Positions 14,459 through 19,895 of a stretch of 19,895 nt of DNA are shown here, in pieces. The stretch is from Spirosoma sp. (GTDB lineage: Bacteria > Bacteroidota > Bacteroidia > Cytophagales > Spirosomataceae): the NCBI GenBank assembly GCA_028288385.1, contig JAQBNX010000057.1, forward strand, positions 1-19,895, read 5' to 3'. The translations under genes and the position numbers were made by a program. Position 1 is the first letter of the stretch; each line of letters opens with the position of its first letter. Under the pieces are notes generated by a model. It was not told the DNA's origin, ran no database searches, and saw nothing but the letters and a program-made list of their open reading frames with translations.

Positions 14459-15211
14459 ATGAACTCCATTCATAACGATTGGTATAAAAATTTCTTTACC
14501 GGCTTGAACGTAGAGCTTTGGGAACGGGCCGCTACGCCCGAATGGACCGAACAGGAAGTTGTTTTCCTGACTGACGTACTGAACTGCTCGCCCGGTTCCC
14601 ACCTGCTGGATGTACCCTGCGGATTTGGCCGACACACCATCGCCTTAGCCAAACGAGGTTACCACTTGACCAGCATTGACCTGTCCGGTGAGTTTCTTCA
14701 GATTTTAAACGACCAAATTCGGTCCGAAAAGCTACCCATCCACGTCATTCACGATAACATCATAACCAAGCACTACGATACCCACTTCGACGGGGCCTAT
14801 TGCCTCGGTAATAGTTTTGGCTACGTCGATTATGAGGGCATGGATGGTTTTGTACGGAATGTATCGGCAGCGCTGAAACCGGGCGCACACTTCGTTATTA
14901 ATTCGGGCGTGTTTGCCGAAAGTATCCTGGCTCATTTCCCAAAAACAGGGCAATACGTCCTCGGCGACCTAACCATGGACGTCAGCAATACCTACGTAGT
15001 GGAAGATAGCTACATGGCCACAGAGCTGACCTATACCAAGGGCGACCATAAAGAGAAGCACTACTTCAAACACTTCGTTTACACCATCTCCGAAGTCAGG
15101 CGATTGCTCGAACGACATGGACTATCAATCATTGCGATCTATAACTCGACAGAAAAGGCACCCTATCAGTTAGGCGATCAGCAGGCGTATGTAGTCGCTC
15201 AAAAGCAATGA
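14459..15211 (+). CDS. Class I SAM-dependent methyltransferase
   Basis: This is a 250-residue cytosolic Rossmann-fold methyltransferase. SAM-binding motif I is LLDVPCGFGRHTIALAKRG (residues 49-67), followed by the acidic strand end TSIDLSGEFL, then FDGAYCLGNSFGYVDYEG and a post-motif segment LKPGAHFVINSG. The C-terminal half (VVEDSYMATELTYTKGDHK, then YTISEVRRLLERHGL) resembles small-molecule or general methyltransferases of the Methyltransf_25/11 type. The substrate cannot be read from sequence. It is preceded by a hairpin-rich 266-base spacer and followed by an 18-bp-arm hairpin separating it from the convergent MBOAT gene. The start ATG 14459 is unambiguous; no longer in-frame extension has family support. 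Confidence 0.9.
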   Translation: MNSIHNDWYKNFFTGLNVELWERAATPEWTEQEVVFLTDVLNCSPGSHLLDVPCGFGRHTIALAKRGYHLTSIDLSGEFLQILNDQIRSEKLPIHVIHDNIITKHYDTHFDGAYCLGNSFGYVDYEGMDGFVRNVSAALKPGAHFVINSGVFAESILAHFPKTGQYVLGDLTMDVSNTYVVEDSYMATELTYTKGDHKEKHYFKHFVYTISEVRRLLERHGLSIIAIYNSTEKAPYQLGDQQAYVVAQKQ

Positions 15212-15234
15212 ATATCAGTTGAAAACTTATGTGC

Positions 15235-15280
15235 GGCCATACTGTATTTATCGCACTAGTTTGATAAATACAGTATGGCC
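15235..15280. terminator. Long perfect hairpin between convergent genes, probable bidirectional terminator
   Basis: Arms GGCCATACTGTATTTATC (15235-15252) and its exact reverse complement (15263-15280) enclose a 10-base loop GCACTAGTTT. Eighteen consecutive pairs lie 24 bases after the methyltransferase stop and 48 bases beyond the MBOAT stop. The location between convergent genes indicates termination on both strands, but neither flank has the usual T-run, so a mobile-repeat origin is also possible. Confidence 0.65.
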
Positions 15281-15327
15281 TGCCGGATGTATATCTATCA
15301 AAATCGGTCCTTATACAGCACAAACCG

Positions 15328-16857
15328 TCAAAACTGGAAATAGATAAACTGATTGGAGGAGAAGACACCAAATAGGTAGGTTACGAACGTAATGACCACA
15401 AACAGTACGGCAAAACGGGCGGTGTTGCCCGTGGGGATGATGAGGTAGAAGTATTCCTTCAACAGGAGAAACGCAATCAGCAACAGACTGAACCACATTT
15501 CGACCGTATTTAGAGGGCTGTCGATACGCTCAAACGGCGACAGCGTAGCAATGCGGCCCAGAATCAAGAAAGCATCATGGACGGTTCGGGCACGAAAGAA
15601 CACCCATGTGAGCATGATCAGCACGAATGTGAAAAGCACGTTTGCCACAACACGCATGGGCGATTTGCGGGTTCTGTCATCAGCGGGTGAGTTGATTAGC
15701 TCAACGGGTGCGGCCGTGAAGCCCATTCGTGCCAGGAGTTTATCGCGCAGTACGGCCAGAATCTGGTAAAATCCGTTGAGTCCGCCCCATATAACATAGG
15801 TCCAGTTAGGGCCGTGCCAGAGACCGCTGGCCAGAAACACAACCATCATGTTGGCGTACTGCCTCACTTCTCCTTTACGGTTGCCACCGAGAGGTATGTA
15901 GAGGTAGTCGCGAAACCAGGTTGAGAGCGATATGTGCCAGCGTCGCCAGAACTCCGACACTGACTGGGCTATGTAAGGCGTCCGGAAATTCTCCATCAGT
16001 GAGAAGCCCATGACCCGTGCGGCCCCAATGGCAATGTCGGAGTAACCGGAAAAGTCACAATAGATCTGGATAGTGTAGAAAAACGTGGCCGCCAGCAGGG
16101 TCAGTCCATTGTGCTGGCCAGGGTCATGATAGGCGTAGTCGACGAGCAGGGCCAGCCGGTCGGCTATGACGAGTTTTTTAAACAATCCAAACGCCATCTG
16201 CATCAATCCGGCTTTCACCTGCTCGGCATCGTAAGGGAACGTCTTATGAAACTGCCAGAGTACATTCTGTGGGCGCTCAATGGGACCAGCCACCAACTGC
16301 GGGTAGAACATGACGTAGAGTGCATAGATGCCAAAATGCCGTTCGGCTTTCTGGTTGCCCCGGTATACCTCAATGGTATAGCTCATGGCCTGAAACGTAT
16401 GGAACGACAACCCAACAGGGAGGATACTCTTGTTGTCTTTGAATGAAGCAACTCCACTCTCGCCAAAAACGTGTAAGACTTTAACAAACAGTCGGTTTCC
16501 CAGACTAAACATCTGATCGGCAACGGCCGGCATGTTGAGTTGCGAAAATAACCACGATACGTTCTCCGTGAAGAAGCCCAGGTACTTAAAAAACGCCAGA
16601 ATGCCCAAATTGGAAATCAATGACAAAATTAGCAGCCATCGCCGGGCAGGACCCGCCGACTTCTCGATCCAGATACCCGCTATGTAATCAATAACAATCG
16701 TTAAAAACAGAATCAGAATGTATTCTGGCTTGAGAACCATGTAGAAGTAGCAGCTTGCTACTAACAACAGCACCCAACGCCCCCGCCACCTCAGTCCGAA
16801 GTAGGTGAGCGTAACGACAATAAAAAAAAGTAAAAACTGGAGTGAATTAAATAACAT
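15328..16857 (-). CDS. MBOAT family membrane-bound O-acyltransferase (AlgI-like)
   Basis: This is a 509-residue polytopic membrane protein that begins MLFNSLQFLLFF, as AlgI/DltB-type enzymes do. Signature segments: FYPQLVAGPIERPQNVLWQF, DFSGYSDIAIGAARVMGF (269-286), SEFWRRWHISLSTWFRDYLY (301-320), IPLGGNRKG, and FLASGLWHGPNWTYVIWGG with the presumed catalytic His348. By family knowledge it moves an acyl (often acetyl) group across the membrane onto an extracytoplasmic polysaccharide. It is the last gene of a minus-strand cluster after a GT-C-like protein (40-base gap) and two GT2 genes, which points to modification of a surface glycan. No AlgJ/X- or DltD-like SGNH partner is visible in the window. 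Confidence 0.93.
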   Translation of the reverse strand: MLFNSLQFLLFFIVVTLTYFGLRWRGRWVLLLVASCYFYMVLKPEYILILFLTIVIDYIAGIWIEKSAGPARRWLLILSLISNLGILAFFKYLGFFTENVSWLFSQLNMPAVADQMFSLGNRLFVKVLHVFGESGVASFKDNKSILPVGLSFHTFQAMSYTIEVYRGNQKAERHFGIYALYVMFYPQLVAGPIERPQNVLWQFHKTFPYDAEQVKAGLMQMAFGLFKKLVIADRLALLVDYAYHDPGQHNGLTLLAATFFYTIQIYCDFSGYSDIAIGAARVMGFSLMENFRTPYIAQSVSEFWRRWHISLSTWFRDYLYIPLGGNRKGEVRQYANMMVVFLASGLWHGPNWTYVIWGGLNGFYQILAVLRDKLLARMGFTAAPVELINSPADDRTRKSPMRVVANVLFTFVLIMLTWVFFRARTVHDAFLILGRIATLSPFERIDSPLNTVEMWFSLLLIAFLLLKEYFYLIIPTGNTARFAVLFVVITFVTYLFGVFSSNQFIYFQF

Positions 16858-16897
16858 GCAAGCGTTAATAATGGGGCAACAATGACTCAGTACGGTC

Positions 16898-18196
16898 TCA
16901 GGACGTCGGGACCGACGAAGGCATCTCGGTGAGCTGTTCCTGCCCGGCTACCGTCCGCATCTGATCCAGCACAATCCACAGCAGGTACACAAAAATCATA
17001 ACCTGAACGCATTGCATGCCGTAATCAGCCCATTCGGAAAGGCCGTTGATTTGCGACCAGCCATTGTACAAATCCTGCTTGTTATAGACGATGGACAAAA
17101 TAGTCTGAACAACGGCCAGCACGTTCAGCACGATGAAAGCGGGCCAGGCCTGCCTGCCTCGCCCGCTGGAAAGCACCACAAACACGAGCGGCAGGGCGTG
17201 GGCGTACAGGTAGAATCCAGGTGAACTCGGCAGGCAAATCATAAACAACCCGAACGTAAATACGTACAGCAGCGGCAGTAATGGCCGGTAGCCAATCAGG
17301 CGATACCGATGACCTACCAGCGAGGCCCCACCGATGGTTGCCAACAGCCCGGCCCAGTTAAGGTACGTTAGAGGAATCTGTTCAAGATAGGTTCCTAGCA
17401 TAGGCCGCAAGACACTAACGAGGTTAGGCGTCATTGGCAGCGACGAGTGCTGAATAGGCATGAGGAAATCCATACCAACCAGCGCATACAGCACCAGCAT
17501 ACTCGGCAGTCCGACCACCAACAAACCAGCCACGTACTGCCACCGGTTTGGGACAATAAAAAACAAAGGAATCAGAAACACAATCAGCATAAACTTGATG
17601 GTCAGCATGCCTATGCCCCACACCACGCCACACCAAAAACTGAACCGGCGCCCCGGCGGCACAGCAAGCGTGAGCAGGCAGAAGCCCCACATCCACTCGT
17701 CTTCCTGTCCACACAACACTAGGGCTACAAACGGTAGTGGCAGCAGATAATACAGCACAAACCACACAACGGGCGTATTGGAAGCGTCCCGATAACGACG
17801 CAGAGTAGCGATAGCAATGACCAATTCGACCAACGCCATAAGCAACACAATCACCTTGCCATTGCGCCAAAGCAGCAGCGGCCAACTGATCAGGTAACTG
17901 AACAGCGGCCCGTGATACGACATGAAATCGCGGTAAACGAGCTTACCCTGCAAGGCAGCCGTTGCTTTGCGGTAAAAAAACTCGACATCGTTGCGCGGCT
18001 CCTGGTTAAGCACGAGGTAGACACACACAAATGGTACCAGCCGCAGGACTACAAACGTCAGGTAAATGGTGGTTCGTTCGTGGCGCTGCAGCAAAGGACC
18101 AACCCGCTCCCGATACGCAAGCAGCAGCCAAACAGCTATCGCCAGGCCAAGAACAATAATAACTTTTATGAGAGACGTAGTATCGAGCGAGATCAT
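16898..18196 (-). CDS. Polytopic membrane protein, probable GT-C-type glycosyltransferase
   Basis: This 432-residue protein has roughly ten or more hydrophobic helices. The first loop carries NDVEFFYRKATAALQGKLVY followed by RDFMSYHGPLFSYL, a layout typical of GT-C enzymes (PMT, ArnT, GT87 relatives), where acidic residues of the first external loop take part in catalysis and a Tyr-Asp-Phe with a later His-x-Pro region follows. Such enzymes transfer sugars from polyprenyl-phosphate donors outside the membrane. ATG 18196 is chosen; an in-frame TTG at 18217 would add seven residues. It sits 26 bases after the GT2 gene whose likely product is a polyprenyl-phosphate sugar, giving a plausible donor-user pair. 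Assignment to a specific GT-C family is uncertain; an O-antigen polymerase-like role is the main alternative. Confidence 0.75.
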   Translation of the reverse strand: MISLDTTSLIKVIIVLGLAIAVWLLLAYRERVGPLLQRHERTTIYLTFVVLRLVPFVCVYLVLNQEPRNDVEFFYRKATAALQGKLVYRDFMSYHGPLFSYLISWPLLLWRNGKVIVLLMALVELVIAIATLRRYRDASNTPVVWFVLYYLLPLPFVALVLCGQEDEWMWGFCLLTLAVPPGRRFSFWCGVVWGIGMLTIKFMLIVFLIPLFFIVPNRWQYVAGLLVVGLPSMLVLYALVGMDFLMPIQHSSLPMTPNLVSVLRPMLGTYLEQIPLTYLNWAGLLATIGGASLVGHRYRLIGYRPLLPLLYVFTFGLFMICLPSSPGFYLYAHALPLVFVVLSSGRGRQAWPAFIVLNVLAVVQTILSIVYNKQDLYNGWSQINGLSEWADYGMQCVQVMIFVYLLWIVLDQMRTVAGQEQLTEMPSSVPTS

Positions 18197-18222
18197 AATG
18201 AGGTTAAGAGCAACCAATTACT

Positions 18223-19224
18223 TCACAGTGGTTGGTTGGGTTCGGTGTATTTGGGCAGCACCGTGTTTGCACCTGATATTGGCTGGCGTTCCTGCCGACG
18301 GATCACCTCCCGCACTACGTATAAAGGACGCCCTTTTGTCTGAAAAAATATACGCAAGACGTATTCTCCAATCATGCCCAGCGCAATCAGCTGAACACCA
18401 CTAAACAAGACAATGACAAACAGCGTAGCCGTAAATCCCTGCGGCACATCGCCATACATAAATTTTTTAATTAGCGTCTGTATCAGGTAAAGTATGGCTA
18501 CTGTCAACGTAATCATACCCAGTCGGGTCACAATCTTAACTGGATATTCGCTAAAGTTAAAAATGCCATTATAGGCAAGTCGGCGCAACATCTTGAATGA
18601 ATATTTAGACTCGCCAGCCTGGCGGGCATCCCGCTCATACTCGACCCCAATTTGCCGGAAACCGATCCAGCTTCGCATGCCGCGAATGAAACGGCTTTCT
18701 TCCGGCATCTGACTCAAGACATCGGCCACCCGCCTACTGATCAGCGAGAAATCTCCGCTGTCCAGTGGTATCTCCACGTATGAGATTGAGCGCATCAACC
18801 GATAAAATGTTGAGTAGGCCATTCGTTTGAACCAACTTTCCTTCCGCTTTTTCCGAATTGCATAGACCACGTCGTAGCCCTCGCGAAATTTCTGGTAAAA
18901 CTGGGTCAATAACTCAGGAGGATCCTGCAAATCTCCATCAATAATAAATAACGCTTCGGTGGCTACGGCCGCAGCCAGGCCTGCCGTCAACGCGATTTGG
19001 TGACCGTAATTCCTGGACAGAAATACGCAGTGATAGCGGCCATCTGTCAGCGCGAGTTGCTGCATCAGCACGGCCGTATTATCACGACTCCCATCGTCGA
19101 TCAGGACTACTTCGATCATGAGGGGCGACGCATCCATGACGGCGTTTAACCGGGTTACCAGGTGCGGAAGCGACTCCGTTTCGTTGTAGAGCGGGGCAAC
19201 AATTGAAATCTGCGGTTGTGGCAA
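18223..19224 (-). CDS. GT2 family glycosyltransferase, GtrB/DPM1-like polyprenyl-phosphate glycosyltransferase
   Basis: The GT-A domain starts PQISIVAPLYNETESLPHLV and includes VVLIDDGSRDNTAVLM, FLSRNYGHQIALTAGL and the metal-binding IIDGDLQDPPELL (DxD region). It continues with SGDFSLISRRVADVLSQMPE and GESKYSFKMLRRLA, then ends with two membrane helices (VTRLGMITLTVAILYLIQTL and FTATLFVIVLFSGVQLIALG). This is the architecture of enzymes that load a sugar from a nucleotide onto undecaprenyl-phosphate at the inner membrane face. No ATG exists near the N-terminus. TTG 19224 gives 333 residues beginning MPQPQISIVAPLYNE; TTG 19257 or 19287 are alternatives. A promoter match at 19255-19287 lies over those upstream TTGs, favouring 19224. 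Confidence 0.9.
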   Translation of the reverse strand: MPQPQISIVAPLYNETESLPHLVTRLNAVMDASPLMIEVVLIDDGSRDNTAVLMQQLALTDGRYHCVFLSRNYGHQIALTAGLAAAVATEALFIIDGDLQDPPELLTQFYQKFREGYDVVYAIRKKRKESWFKRMAYSTFYRLMRSISYVEIPLDSGDFSLISRRVADVLSQMPEESRFIRGMRSWIGFRQIGVEYERDARQAGESKYSFKMLRRLAYNGIFNFSEYPVKIVTRLGMITLTVAILYLIQTLIKKFMYGDVPQGFTATLFVIVLFSGVQLIALGMIGEYVLRIFFQTKGRPLYVVREVIRRQERQPISGANTVLPKYTEPNQPL

Positions 19225-19254
19225 AGCGATGACAGACGATTGGTTGGCAACAGG

Positions 19255-19287
19255 CAAAAGTACGTTTTTTTGGTTTTTGGGTAGCAA
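19255..19287 (-). promoter_or_regulatory. Putative internal promoter (TTG-N22-TAnnTTTG) upstream of the GT2 gene
   Basis: Read on the minus strand, TTG (19287-19285) is followed after 22 bases by TACTTTTG (19262-19255), a complete -7 match. Initiation would be near 19248, leaving a leader of about 24 bases before TTG 19224. It suggests that the genes for GT2, GT-C-like protein and MBOAT can be transcribed separately from the upstream GT2. Confidence 0.45.
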
Positions 19288-19319
19288 TGGAACCGTTAAA
19301 TAACCACTGGGGCCAGTGG

Positions 19320-19895
19320 TTAGTGCACTCGCTCAACGCGTTCGATAAAGTTCTTAAACTCTTTAGCCGGAATAAACTGCGGCTGTGTTCGGTAGGACAG
19401 CACCATAAACACCAGCAGCAGCGAAATCAGGAACGCTTGTAGCATGAAAATCAGAAAAGAAAACACCAGGTAAGTTGTCCAGCCCGGTGTGGACAGGTTG
19501 GTGAACAACTTCAGATAGATCACAATGCCAATACCAAGCATTGACGCCACCAGCATCATCACACAGAACAGCGCCAGCCGCACGGCCGTTGTATCCATCA
19601 GCACCGATACGGCTCCCAGTCCATGCAGCACTAAGGACACGAAATTCATCTTGGACTCGCCCGCCAGCCGACGACCGCGCTCCAGCGGAATGGCCGTGTA
19701 AGGCAACCGCGATCGGATAACACCACCCGGATAATTATTCCAGATTTCGGATACGTACGCTAGCTTGCGCAACAGGCCCGCCGGAACCAAGCTGAAATTG
19801 CCGAACGTAATGACCTTGCCCGTCAGCAGCCGGAACACGGATTTATAGACTAAATAAAACGCCCGAAACAGCAGACTCTCGTGGCGTTTGGCACG
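19320..19895 (-). CDS. GT2 family glycosyltransferase, partial (N-terminus outside window)
   Basis: The frame is open from the right edge to TAA at 19320, giving the last 191 residues. The visible part begins RAKRHESLLFRAFYLVYKSV and continues FGNFSLVPAGLLRKLAYVSE, NNYPGGVIRSRLPYTAIPLE and GRRLAGESKMNFVSLVLHGL. These correspond to the second half of GtrB/DPM1-like GT2 proteins (compare GDFSLISRR and GESKYSF in the neighbouring paralogue). Two C-terminal membrane helices follow (LALFCVMMLVASMLGIGIVI and YLVFSFLIFMLQAFLISLLL), then a short cytosolic tail. The catalytic DDGS and DxD motifs must lie outside the window. It is the first visible gene of the minus-strand surface-glycan cluster; 95 bases with a promoter-like element separate it from the next GT2. 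Confidence 0.88.
   Translation of the reverse strand, partial: RAKRHESLLFRAFYLVYKSVFRLLTGKVITFGNFSLVPAGLLRKLAYVSEIWNNYPGGVIRSRLPYTAIPLERGRRLAGESKMNFVSLVLHGLGAVSVLMDTTAVRLALFCVMMLVASMLGIGIVIYLKLFTNLSTPGWTTYLVFSFLIFMLQAFLISLLLVFMVLSYRTQPQFIPAKEFKNFIERVERVH

Noticed and set aside
17424..18404. Several open frames on both strands over the GT-C-like and GT2 genes
   Set aside because: They lie in alternative frames of well-supported membrane and glycosyltransferase genes and show no recognisable domain or plausible start context.
13614..19300. Shared 15-mer AATGGAACCGTTAAA at 13614 and 19286
   Set aside because: A single 15-base coincidence is not surprising in about 20 kb on two strands, and the contexts are unrelated.
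1..19895. CRISPR, tRNA, rRNA, insertion sequences, toxin-antitoxin or phage-defence modules
   Set aside because: No spaced identical repeats, cloverleaf sequences, transposase motifs, terminal inverted repeats around genes, or defence-family motifs were seen on either strand.

Overview
The window looks like chromosomal DNA of a Bacteroidota bacterium, most likely a Cytophagales member of the Spirosoma/Larkinella/Rudanella type. The evidence is a carboxypeptidase-regulatory-domain TonB-type outer-membrane barrel, a GLPGLI-family periplasmic protein, weak or absent Shine-Dalgarno sequences, and several upstream matches to the Bacteroidota promoter consensus TTG-N17-23-TAnnTTTG. Base composition is moderately GC-rich for the phylum. 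I see no tRNA, rRNA, CRISPR array, insertion sequence, phage gene or recognised defence system, and no gap between genes longer than about 300 bases.

Layout. (1) 1-2980, minus strand: a GLPGLI-family secreted protein followed by a TonB-dependent-receptor-like outer-membrane barrel that runs off the left edge. (2) 3101-4857, plus strand: a cytosolic BtuF/TroA-like helical-backbone binding protein overlapping by ATGA with an AraC-type regulator. (3) 4899-6279, minus: a DUF4260 membrane protein and an NAD-dependent epimerase-like protein, convergent with the regulator. (4) 6417-12559: housekeeping genes, namely aroA (minus), nagA (plus), ribD (minus), then prmC, a MoxR AAA ATPase and an exported MsrB (plus). 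(5) 12848-15211, plus: a seven-helix histidine-rich membrane protein, a small secreted three-repeat protein resembling Bacterial Tandem Repeat Domain 1, and a SAM-dependent methyltransferase. The spacers here are rich in palindromes. (6) 15328-19895, minus: MBOAT O-acyltransferase, GT-C-like membrane protein and two GT2 glycosyltransferases, the last cut by the right edge.

How the parts work together. The right-hand block reads as a surface-glycan cassette: a GtrB/DPM1-like GT2 would make a polyprenyl-phosphate sugar, the GT-C-like integral membrane protein could use it outside the membrane, and the MBOAT enzyme could O-acylate the product. GLPGLI proteins commonly sit beside this class of barrel, so the left-hand pair probably acts jointly at the envelope. 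The central block serves aromatic amino-acid, amino-sugar and riboflavin metabolism, release-factor methylation and methionine-sulfoxide repair.

The most unusual signals are non-coding. Within 13.55-15.28 kb there are a 20-bp palindrome, a run of hairpins including interrupted palindromes of 21 and 19 bp ahead of the methyltransferase, and an 18-bp-arm hairpin between convergent genes. Two genes (aroA and the complete GT2) have no ATG near the expected N-terminus and appear to start at TTG, and each has a consensus -7 box nearby. I found no complete undescribed multi-gene system that I can defend.
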